A stretch of DNA of 6,894 nucleotides from Candidatus Nomurabacteria bacterium RIFCSPLOWO2_01_FULL_41_12 (GTDB lineage: Bacteria > Patescibacteriota > Minisyncoccia > Phycocordibacterales > UBA9973). Location: positions 1 to 6,894 of the forward strand of contig MFUY01000007.1 in the NCBI GenBank assembly GCA_001787035.1. The letters run 5' to 3'. Shown here piece by piece: positions 1-5,511 of this stretch (the stretch's first letter is position 1; every line of letters begins with the position of its first letter). The position numbers and the translations under genes were made by a program. The notes under the pieces were generated by a model that saw only the letters and a program-made list of their open reading frames with translations, had not been told where the DNA came from and searched no databases.

Positions 1-103
1 GCAAAAGAGCGCTCGCATAATCCTTCTCGTTGATGATGCCGCCTGCTAGTCTGTATTGCTTATAGCTATTCCCTTCGGCTCTTTGTAATCTTTCAAAATC
101 CAT
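1..103 (-). CDS. N-terminal fragment of unrecognised protein
   Basis: An open frame on the minus strand starts with ATG at 103 and stays open for 34 codons to the left edge, where it is cut off. The visible peptide begins MDFERLQRAEGNSYKQYRLA and is hydrophilic and charged, with no signal peptide or membrane segment. I do not recognise a family from so short a piece and suggest no function. The start is supported by a TACAAT hexamer six bases upstream, the same arrangement seen at the other first-in-operon genes here. It diverges from the SemiSWEET gene across 84 bases. The main doubt is length: a 34-codon open frame can occur by chance. Confidence 0.5.
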   Translation of the reverse strand, partial: MDFERLQRAEGNSYKQYRLAGGIINEKDYASALL

Positions 104-109
104 AAGTGT

Positions 110-115
110 ATTGTA
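110..115 (-). promoter_or_regulatory. -10 box of the leftmost gene, leaderless type
   Basis: On the minus strand the hexamer TACAAT (5 of 6 matches to TATAAT) is followed by exactly six bases and then the ATG at 103. A transcript would therefore start at or next to the A of the ATG. I see no good -35 hexamer: CTATCA at 18-base spacing matches only 3 of 6. The call rests mainly on the repeated spacing across this window. Confidence 0.45.
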
Positions 116-157
116 ATAGATTAGGTTAAATATTGATAGTGAACACGATTTCTCGTA

Positions 158-181
158 TTTTTTATAAAAAAGAGGTATAAT
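158..181 (+). promoter_or_regulatory. SemiSWEET promoter: A/T palindrome and perfect -10
   Basis: A consensus TATAAT lies at 176-181 and ends six bases before the ATG at 188, which predicts a leaderless mRNA. Just upstream, 158-171 is a perfect 14-base palindrome of six T, AT and six A, filling the usual -35/-10 spacer. It may bend DNA or bind a regulator. No clear -35 hexamer is seen. AGAGG at 171-175 could be read as a weak ribosome binding site, but its 12-base spacing to the ATG is long. Confidence 0.55.
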
Positions 182-187
182 AAAACT

Positions 188-442
188 ATGCAATACATTT
201 TTTATTTACCGGCAATTTTGTTCCTGATTTCCGGCTTACCGCAGATGATCAAGCTGCTCAAGACAAAAAGTTCTGAAGATATCAGTGTCCTGATGTATCT
301 CATCACTTGCGCGGCTATCATCATCATCGTCGTGGACGCTTATCTAAACCGAAACACCAGCATTATGGTTTCTAACTTGGCATCGCTGGTCATCACGGGC
401 ACAAATACTTTCTTGGTTATAAAATATAAGAAAAATAATTAA
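188..442 (+). CDS. SemiSWEET-type PQ-loop sugar transporter
   Basis: This 84-residue protein has three hydrophobic helices, at about residues 3-20, 34-52 and 58-79, the single triple-helix unit of SemiSWEETs. The family works as homodimers in the cytoplasmic membrane and moves mono- or disaccharides down their gradient. The diagnostic PQ motif is at residues 18-19 (GLPQMIKLLKTKSSEDIS), with the usual basic KTKSSEDIS loop after helix 1. Asn63 in helix 3 sits where the family has a substrate-binding Asn. The usual Trp in helix 2 is absent: that stretch is isoleucine-rich and ends in Asp50. Length is typical. The gene stands alone and its stop codon overlaps the stop of the convergent yggU-like gene. 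The substrate cannot be told from sequence. The family call is strong. Confidence 0.88.
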   Translation: MQYIFYLPAILFLISGLPQMIKLLKTKSSEDISVLMYLITCAAIIIIVVDAYLNRNTSIMVSNLASLVITGTNTFLVIKYKKNN

Positions 443-660
443 TCCTCTATTATCAAAAGTTTGCTCGGATGCCTATGTCCATTTACAATACGGACTTTTT
501 TTAGCGGAGCTTTGAAATACTTTGCAACAAGTTCAAGTACGCGGGTATTTGCCATATTACGCTCTGCTTTTTCTTTAACCGAAATTTCAAAATGGTCCTC
601 ACTTTTCTTTTTAAAAGATTCCTTCCGTGCCCCGGCTGTGACTTTGATATGGATATACAT
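439..660 (-). CDS. DUF167 (YggU) family protein
   Basis: A 73-residue basic protein matching the small DUF167/YggU family along its whole length. It opens with the strand IHIKVTAGARKESF, where the family has a VKPGAKK-like motif. A central helix follows (NMANTRVLELVAKYF, like the family's GKANxALxxLLA), and then VRIVNGHRHPSKLLIIE, the family's RIVSGHTSRxK strand-turn-strand. The biochemical role of the family is not established. It is the third gene of the minus-strand run, starting 3 nt after the pit stop codon with no visible ribosome binding site, so translational coupling is likely. Its stop codon overlaps that of the convergent SemiSWEET gene within one TTAA. The family assignment is confident, the role unknown. 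Confidence 0.85.
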   Translation of the reverse strand: MYIHIKVTAGARKESFKKKSEDHFEISVKEKAERNMANTRVLELVAKYFKAPLKKVRIVNGHRHPSKLLIIED

Positions 661-663
661 TAA

Positions 664-1665
664 CTACACGAGGCTAAGTAAATAAAACACGATAGCTGCG
701 AGGAGAGAAGCAGCTGGAATAGTGAAGAACCACGCCCAGACAATCCGGCCGGTGACATCCCAATGCACTGCATTAAACCGGCGCGCCGCCACGGTGCCGC
801 TGATAGCACCGGTAATGACGTGCGTGGTGCTGACCGGCACGCCGAGCCAAGTAGCGCCAAAAAGGCTCACGGCGCTCGCGGTCTCGGCGCATGAACCATC
901 AATCGGACGCAATTTGGCGATTTTCTGGCCCATAGTTTTGACAATGCGCCAGCCCCCGCTTAGAGTACCGAGGCCGATAGCGGCGTGCGCAGCCAATACC
1001 ACCCAAAGTGGAATAAAAAAAGTTTTAATTACCCCTGCCGACAACAGCAAGCTTGCAATAATACCCATAGTTTTCTGCGCATCGTTGCCGCCATGGCCGA
1101 GTGAATAAAGCGCGGCTGACACTAACTGCGTATGTCTGGACCATCTCACAACCGGTTTGGGTCGAGCTTTATTGATGTGTAAAATCCAAGAAATAGCTGT
1201 GATAAAAGCTCCGCCCAAAAACATGCCAATCATGGGCGCAAGAAAGATAAAAATAATTGTCTTGGTCCAGCCGGCTGTGAGAATTACCCCGAAACCGCCT
1301 CTCGCCACTGCCGCGCCAGTATACCCGCCAATGAGTGCATGTGAAGAACTGGTAGGTAAACCGAAATACCAAGTTATCATATTCCAGCCTATTGCCCCTA
1401 AGAGTCCGGCCAAAACTACGGTCGGTGTAACAATCGAAACATCAATCAAGCCTTTACCTATTGTCTTGGCTACGGCCGTGCCAAAAATTAAAAAAGCGAT
1501 GAAATTAAAGACTGCCGCCCAGACTACTGCGAGGCGCGGAGAGAGCACCTTGGTAGAAACTATGGTGGCGATGGAGTTGGCGGCATCATGCATGCCGTTG
1601 GTAAAATCAAAAGCCAACGCTACGCCAATGATAAAAATCAGATAGACAAAATTTGTTTCTATCAT
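664..1665 (-). CDS. pit: PiT-family inorganic phosphate transporter
   Basis: A 333-residue polytopic membrane protein, nearly hydrophobic throughout, with the internal duplication of the PiT (PHO-4) family. The first signature is at residues 20-43 (DFTNGMHDAANSIATIV...), with GLPTSSSHALIGG at 102-114. The second half repeats these as SLGHGGNDAQKTMGI at 188-202 and GVPVSTTHVITGA at 275-287. The paired GxNDA/TNGxHDA and PTSSSH/PVSTTH elements carry the family's ion- and phosphate-binding residues. Members import phosphate, often as a metal-phosphate complex, driven by protons or sodium. Length fits the shorter bacterial forms, which lack a large central cytoplasmic loop. It starts 3 nt after the upstream PhoU-like gene, a recurrent bacterial pairing. 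No separate promoter or ribosome binding site is visible. Confidence 0.95.
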   Translation of the reverse strand: MIETNFVYLIFIIGVALAFDFTNGMHDAANSIATIVSTKVLSPRLAVVWAAVFNFIAFLIFGTAVAKTIGKGLIDVSIVTPTVVLAGLLGAIGWNMITWYFGLPTSSSHALIGGYTGAAVARGGFGVILTAGWTKTIIFIFLAPMIGMFLGGAFITAISWILHINKARPKPVVRWSRHTQLVSAALYSLGHGGNDAQKTMGIIASLLLSAGVIKTFFIPLWVVLAAHAAIGLGTLSGGWRIVKTMGQKIAKLRPIDGSCAETASAVSLFGATWLGVPVSTTHVITGAISGTVAARRFNAVHWDVTGRIVWAWFFTIPAASLLAAIVFYLLSLV

Positions 1666-1668
1666 ATG

Positions 1669-2325
1669 TTAAGTCGCTTTAACAACCACGCGGTCAATCA
1701 TTTCCACAACCTCCTTATATTGATCCATTACCCGCTCTAGACGCTCGATCACTCTTTCATGCTGGGCAATCAATTTGGCGTCTTGTAATTCTTTATGTAA
1801 ACGGGTAATTTCGGTTCTACGTAAACTGTCCGCTTTACGTTCTAGCTCACGAATCTCCACTTTAAGAGGCTGTAAACGGGTACCATCATTCTCTGCCATG
1901 CAGTCAATTACCTGACTTAAATTAATTGATGCTTCTTTGATCAGTTGCGCGAAACCCGTGATTGCTATGCTATATTCTTTAATATCGTACATTTCAATCC
2001 TGATCATTGCGTCCTCAATAAAATCAATCACATTATCGAGCTCATGCGCCAGATGGTGAATATCGTCACGATCAAGCGGAGTGATAAAAACATCCCGCAA
2101 ATAATGCGAAACTTTTTTAGTAATAACATCACCATCATGTTCAATGATTTCCGCTTTACGTGAATACTCTGCATCGCCAAAACCATGCTTGGTGATTTGC
2201 TCACTAAACAAGAATGCAATCTGCTCTTGCTGTTCCCCCATCTGCCTGAATAGTTCAAAGAAAGAAAGGTCTCTAGGGAAGAATGATTTTGTCTTACCAA
2301 TGAACCAGCTAATCGCTTTTTTCAT
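1669..2325 (-). CDS. PhoU-like Pit accessory protein (DUF47)
   Basis: A 218-residue soluble, mostly helical protein of the DUF47/TIGR00153 family (COG1392), distant relatives of PhoU and usually encoded beside pit genes. Two PhoU-like metal-binding motifs are visible as a repeat: ExxxD at Glu62/Asp66 (EHDGD) and at Glu162/Asp166 (ERKAD). The family hallmark FITPLDRDDIHHLAHELDNV lies at residues 80-99, with a further Asp97/Asp101 pair. The protein probably modulates Pit-mediated phosphate uptake from the cytoplasm; this is inferred from family and context. It leads the operon, is preceded by the best promoter in the window, and has no Shine-Dalgarno site. The ATG at 2325 is chosen because MKKAISWFIGKTKSFFPRD is a normal family N-terminus and lies six bases after the -10 box. 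Confidence 0.92.
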   Translation of the reverse strand: MKKAISWFIGKTKSFFPRDLSFFELFRQMGEQQEQIAFLFSEQITKHGFGDAEYSRKAEIIEHDGDVITKKVSHYLRDVFITPLDRDDIHHLAHELDNVIDFIEDAMIRIEMYDIKEYSIAITGFAQLIKEASINLSQVIDCMAENDGTRLQPLKVEIRELERKADSLRRTEITRLHKELQDAKLIAQHERVIERLERVMDQYKEVVEMIDRVVVKAT

Positions 2326-2331
2326 GCCAGT

Positions 2332-2359
2332 ATAATATCACAAATTGAATCATTGGCAA
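2332..2359 (-). promoter_or_regulatory. Promoter of the phoU-like/pit/yggU operon
   Basis: Reading the minus strand: TTGCCA at 2359-2354 (5 of 6 to TTGACA), a 16-base spacer ending in TGA, then TATTAT at 2337-2332 (5 of 6 to TATAAT). TGA followed by TATTAT forms an extended -10. The hexamer ends six bases before the ATG at 2325, so transcription is predicted to begin on the start codon. This is the most complete sigma-70-type promoter in the window. No PHO-box-like direct repeat was noticed. Confidence 0.65.
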
Positions 2360-2392
2360 TGTGAATGGAGAAATTAAATAATTTTTACGAAG

Positions 2393-3400
2393 CTACTTCA
2401 CCCCGCATTTTGTCTTGAGTGCCTGAAGGTCAGCCTCGGTAAGTGTTTCGCTATTGCCTTGATTGAGCTCGTACATTATTGCTTTTGGGTCAGCTACATG
2501 CTCGAGCCCGAGCACATGCCCGAGTTCATGCGCCAAGACCCGAACCAGTTTTTCCCTGTTGCTAAATTCATAAATATCTATTTCCCTGTTTACACCATCA
2601 CTCACATACACGCCTTCTTCAAAAGATTCTCCGCGAGAAACATTTACGGTATTATATTTATCCACCGAGAGATTGAGCGTAGTGACCAAGCGGTTTAACA
2701 CCACGGAGAGCGCATTTATTTCTTCTGTTTTTTCATTGAGGCTTTTTTGCATACTTTGCAATTGTTTTGCTTCACTTTCCAATTCCAGGCGCGTTCTTTG
2801 CAATTGGTCATATTCTTTTTGGGGGGCTCCGCCTTTTTTATTCCAAGAATTTACTTCTTTCTCGTATATAAGCTGTGCCTGATTAAAAGCCTCCACCCTT
2901 GCGCCGAAAATGTTTTTTTCTTTTTCATATTCTGTCTTTAATGCCGTGAATTTTGCTTTAAGCATATCATAAGAGGCACGACTGTCTTTCACGACAATAC
3001 CAAGACTCGCGAGCTTACTGGTAGCTTCCTGGCGGTAATCATAGATGAGATTAACTTTTAAAATATTGCGAGCGGAGTCCCTCGGCCATAGTCCTACGGG
3101 CGAGGCTTCGGGCGCGTATACAAAAAGATCTTTCCCCGTATAGTCCCCCTTGGGCTTTTCCCAGACGGCCTCCGCTTCGGCAAGCGCGCTTAAAAAATAT
3201 TTTTGTGAAATATTAAACTTTGTATCAAAGGTGCCAAGCATATAAGGTATAGCTTTCTCGCAGGGGGCAGAAGAAATACCAAGCTGGACCATAATATCAT
3301 TTAGAAATGGCGGAAGACGCGCACTAATACTATCTTGAAACTGATACCAAAATCCGGCCAAAATAAGAAGGGTTATGAGAAATTTTAAAATTTTTTTCAC
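2393..3400 (-). CDS. Membrane-anchored matrixin-like zinc metalloprotease
   Basis: A 335-residue protein read from GTG at 3400. This start gives an ideal signal-anchor, MKKILKFLITLLILAGFWY (residues 1-19), and lies six bases after an extended -10. Longer in-frame starts (ATG at 3427, TTG at 3466) would sit on or upstream of that promoter. The zinc site HELGHVLGLEH (291-301) is the metzincin HExxHxxGxxH motif, with His291, His295 and His301 as ligands, Glu292 as catalytic base, and a Met-turn AIMY at 307-310. Residues about 60-125 resemble the first helix and strands of a matrixin domain. Between them, about 140-240 is a predicted coiled coil with a GGAP turn near 190. Cys47 and Cys332 are the only cysteines. 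It should act outside the membrane; its substrate is unknown. A GC-rich palindrome lies within codons about 99-107. Confidence 0.88.
   Translation of the reverse strand: MKKILKFLITLLILAGFWYQFQDSISARLPPFLNDIMVQLGISSAPCEKAIPYMLGTFDTKFNISQKYFLSALAEAEAVWEKPKGDYTGKDLFVYAPEASPVGLWPRDSARNILKVNLIYDYRQEATSKLASLGIVVKDSRASYDMLKAKFTALKTEYEKEKNIFGARVEAFNQAQLIYEKEVNSWNKKGGAPQKEYDQLQRTRLELESEAKQLQSMQKSLNEKTEEINALSVVLNRLVTTLNLSVDKYNTVNVSRGESFEEGVYVSDGVNREIDIYEFSNREKLVRVLAHELGHVLGLEHVADPKAIMYELNQGNSETLTEADLQALKTKCGVK
3080..3105. repeat. GC-rich imperfect palindrome inside the protease gene
   Basis: The two 13-base halves form ten Watson-Crick pairs around a two-base centre (CCTCG pairs with CGAGG, CC with GG, TAG with CTA), with two internal mismatches. 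The surrounding 46 bases (3071-3116) are 33 G or C by my count, far above the rest of the gene. The stretch encodes roughly EASPVGLWPRDSARN between two matrixin-like segments and reads like an in-frame insertion. Chance cannot be excluded without homologues. Confidence 0.5.
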
Positions 3401-3406
3401 GCTAAC

Positions 3407-3415
3407 AGTATAGCA
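3407..3415 (-). promoter_or_regulatory. Extended -10 of the protease gene
   Basis: On the minus strand TGC is followed by TATACT (5 of 6 to TATAAT), an extended -10, ending six bases before the GTG at 3400. The implied transcript is leaderless and begins at the GTG, which decides the start choice. The -35 region is weak: TGCAAA at 17-base spacing matches 3 of 6. Confidence 0.55.
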
Positions 3416-3430
3416 AAAACGAGGCATTGT

Positions 3431-3459
3431 TTGCATTATTGCCACAAATATGCAATAAT
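3431..3459 (+). promoter_or_regulatory. secG promoter, leaderless type
   Basis: TTGCAT at 3431-3436 (3 of 6 to TTGACA), a 17-base spacer ending in TGC, then AATAAT at 3454-3459 (5 of 6 to TATAAT, with the TGn extension). Six bases separate it from the ATG at 3466. It overlaps the upstream promoter region of the divergent protease gene and probably also drives the two genes after secG. Confidence 0.55.
3435..3459. promoter_or_regulatory. 8-bp inverted repeat between divergent promoters
   Basis: ATTATTGC at 3435-3442 and GCAATAAT at 3452-3459 are perfect inverted repeats separated by nine bases. The right arm contains the secG -10 hexamer, and the left arm overlaps the last bases of the -35 hexamers of both divergent promoters. 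It could be an operator for a dimeric regulator acting on both directions, or the stem of a small hairpin. No regulator gene is adjacent, and an 8-bp AT-rich repeat can arise by chance. Confidence 0.35.
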
Positions 3460-3465
3460 CGGGCA

Positions 3466-3708
3466 ATGAGTTTGGTAACAGAAATCTTGCCTTACGCGCA
3501 GATTATTCTAGGGGTAATATTAATAACAGCAATTCTCCTCCAACAATCCGGCGCTGGACTGGGAGGCGCCTTAGGCGGAAGTGATACCGGGAGTTTTCAC
3601 CAAACCCGCCGGGGCTTTGAGAAATTTCTTTTTTACCTGTCTTTGGTTTGCGCATTTCTTTTTGCTTTATTTGCATTGCTAAGTATAATAATGAAAGCCA
3701 ACAGCTAA
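3466..3708 (+). CDS. secG: Preprotein translocase subunit SecG
   Basis: This 80-residue protein has two transmembrane helices, about residues 8-25 and 52-75. Between them is the conserved SecG loop: ILLQQSGAGLGGALGG at 23-38, followed by the TRRGFEKFLF block at 47-56. SecG is the small accessory subunit of the SecYEG channel in the cytoplasmic membrane and assists SecA-driven export. The length is typical. The ATG at 3466 is preferred over the in-frame TTG at 3427 because it gives the standard SecG N-terminus and lies six bases after the -10 box. No Shine-Dalgarno site precedes it. It leads a plus-strand run with the solute-binding protein gene starting 30 bases after its stop, and diverges from the protease gene across 65 bases. 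Confidence 0.95.
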   Translation: MSLVTEILPYAQIILGVILITAILLQQSGAGLGGALGGSDTGSFHQTRRGFEKFLFYLSLVCAFLFALFALLSIIMKANS

Positions 3709-3738
3709 GAGACTTTAGTTTTAAAATTTCTTCATAAT

Positions 3739-5502
3739 ATGGAAAATTTCTATAGTCGCATGAGCCGATTAAAAATCATCGGTAGATTACCTTCAAAAAA
3801 AGAAATAAATTCGGTCTTCTCTGTCTTCTCTAAAAATGAAAAGATGGTTTTTGTCGGGCTAGTGGCGGTGCTCCTCGTGAGCACCATAGCCATACTGGAG
3901 AGCATCAATAAATCTTTCATGGTAGAAGTACCACGCTATGGCGGAACTATCTCAGAGGGAATTATCGGCACTCCTCGCTTTATAAATCCGATACTGGCAA
4001 GTTCCCCCACCGACCGGGACCTGGTCGCGCTTATTTATTCCGGGCTTATGAGAAAGAATGAAGATGGGGTTTTGATTTCTGATTTGGCGGAAAAGTACGA
4101 GAGTTCAAAAGACGGCCTAACCTATACTTTTACCTTGAGAAAAAATTTATCTTTTCATGACGGAAAACCGCTTACCGCAGACGACGTATTGTTTACTATA
4201 AACAGCGTCAAGGACCCGATTATTAAAAGTCCCCATAAAGCAGGCTGGGACGGAGTGAATGTTGAAAAAATAGACAAGACAACCGTGAAATTTACTTTGA
4301 AACAGCCTTACGCATCATTCTTAGAAAACGCGACACTTGGCATAATGCCCGCTTATTTATGGGATGGTTCGCCTATAGAATTAAATGACGCGAATACAAG
4401 CCCAGTTGGATCAGGACCCTATATGATAATGAGCGCGAGCAAGCAGTCTTCAGGAATCATAGACTATTACGAATTAATACCTTTTGAAAAATTTGCATTA
4501 GGCGAACCATATATTGAAAATATAAGTTTGCGTTTTTATCAGAACGAAGAGAGTTTGATCAAAGCCTTTCTCAATAAAGAAGTAGACCAGATAAACTCCA
4601 TCACGCCCGCCAATGCGGAAATTTTAAAAGAAAAAAACTATCAGATTTATTCTTCAGTGCTGCCAAGAGTATTCGGACTTTTTTTCAACCAAAATCAAAA
4701 CCAGCTTTTTGTTGACAAGACTATTGTCCGTGCCATCAATCAAACAATAGATAAAGATAAAATTTTAAGAGAAGTTCTTTTTGGATACGGAATTGCAATT
4801 GATAATCCAATACCGCCGAATGTGATAGAGTATCAAAAATTAAGCGGAAAAAATAATTCTTCGCGCGAAGAAATTTTGCAAAAAGTGCAAAGTGGCCTGG
4901 CTAAAGCCGGATGGAAAAAGGGCGAGGACGGATTTTTAGAAAAAACAAAAACCGAGAAAAAAAAGAAAGTGACCACAAAACTGGAATTTGCCATCTCGAC
5001 AGGCAATGCGCCGGAATTGGCAAAAACTGCCGAACTGGTAAAACAAGACTTGTCTGAAGTCGGTATAAAAGTTGATATAAAAACTTTTGAGATCGGTAAT
5101 TTAAATCAAAGCGTAATCCGTCCGCGCAAATACGATGCCTTGCTTTTCGGGCAAATTATAAATCATGAGTCGGATCTCTTTGCCTTCTGGCATTCCTCGC
5201 AGAGAAAAGATCCGGGGCTCAATGTCGCCATGTACACCAACGCAAAAGTGGATAAAATTCTGGAAGACGCATTTGCGACAATTGACGAACAATCCAGGAT
5301 TAAAAAATACGCCCAATTTGAAGATGAAATTAAAAAAGATATGCCGGCGGTCTTTTTGTACAGTCCTAATTTTATATATGTAGTGTCAAAAAATCTAAAA
5401 GGGGTTAATATAGAGAATATCATTTCGACTGGAGACCGCTTTTTAAACGCATATTCATGGTATATTCAAACAGAAAATATCTGGAGAATATTTACTAAAT
5501 AA
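3739..5502 (+). CDS. Membrane-anchored family-5 (peptide-type) solute-binding protein
   Basis: A 587-residue protein of the SBP_bac_5 (DppA/OppA/NikA-like) family. After a basic cytoplasmic N-terminus of about 35 residues, one hydrophobic helix (about 36-54) anchors the protein. No lipobox cysteine follows, and I see no cysteine at all. The family signature lies at about 118-151, including LTYTFTLRKNLSFHDGKPLT and ADDV, with SPVGSGPYMI at 221-230 matching the usual NPVGTGPY block. A lysine-rich patch (KTKTEKKKK, 402-410) lies in the C-terminal half. Relatives bind oligopeptides, or sometimes nickel or sugars; the ligand here is unknown. No permease or ATPase genes are in view. It sits between secG and rnj, with 30 and 9 bases of gap, and probably shares their transcript. 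CATAAT directly abuts the ATG but is too close to give a leaderless start, and no ribosome binding site is seen. ATG at 3760 is an alternative start. Confidence 0.9.
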   Translation: MENFYSRMSRLKIIGRLPSKKEINSVFSVFSKNEKMVFVGLVAVLLVSTIAILESINKSFMVEVPRYGGTISEGIIGTPRFINPILASSPTDRDLVALIYSGLMRKNEDGVLISDLAEKYESSKDGLTYTFTLRKNLSFHDGKPLTADDVLFTINSVKDPIIKSPHKAGWDGVNVEKIDKTTVKFTLKQPYASFLENATLGIMPAYLWDGSPIELNDANTSPVGSGPYMIMSASKQSSGIIDYYELIPFEKFALGEPYIENISLRFYQNEESLIKAFLNKEVDQINSITPANAEILKEKNYQIYSSVLPRVFGLFFNQNQNQLFVDKTIVRAINQTIDKDKILREVLFGYGIAIDNPIPPNVIEYQKLSGKNNSSREEILQKVQSGLAKAGWKKGEDGFLEKTKTEKKKKVTTKLEFAISTGNAPELAKTAELVKQDLSEVGIKVDIKTFEIGNLNQSVIRPRKYDALLFGQIINHESDLFAFWHSSQRKDPGLNVAMYTNAKVDKILEDAFATIDEQSRIKKYAQFEDEIKKDMPAVFLYSPNFIYVVSKNLKGVNIENIISTGDRFLNAYSWYIQTENIWRIFTK

Positions 5503-5511
5503 AAAACAAAA

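Noticed and set aside
171..175. AGAGG as a Shine-Dalgarno site for the SemiSWEET gene
   Set aside because: The 12-base spacing to the ATG is too long, and the perfect TATAAT after it would leave it outside the transcript.
722..1645. Two plus-strand open frames opposite the phosphate transporter gene (722-1108 and 1157-1645)
   Set aside because: They are antisense to a strongly supported PiT gene, resemble no family, and have the composition expected of a mirrored membrane-protein gene.
2381..2400. Possible terminator hairpin after the protease stop codon (GAAG-TAG-CTTC)
   Set aside because: The stem is only four base pairs and the bases after it on the minus strand are A-rich, not T-rich.
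2821..2826. Run of six G in the protease gene as a phase-variation tract
   Set aside because: The run is too short for typical slippage, the gene is intact, and it encodes the GGAP turn at the middle of the coiled coil.
3401..3466. Longer protease starting at TTG 3466 or ATG 3427
   Set aside because: Either start would add residues ahead of an otherwise perfect signal anchor and would lie on or upstream of the extended -10; TTG 3466 also overlaps the secG start codon.
3733..3738. CATAAT immediately before the binding-protein ATG as its own promoter
   Set aside because: It abuts the start codon, so transcription would begin inside the gene; no matching -35 hexamer is seen at normal spacing.
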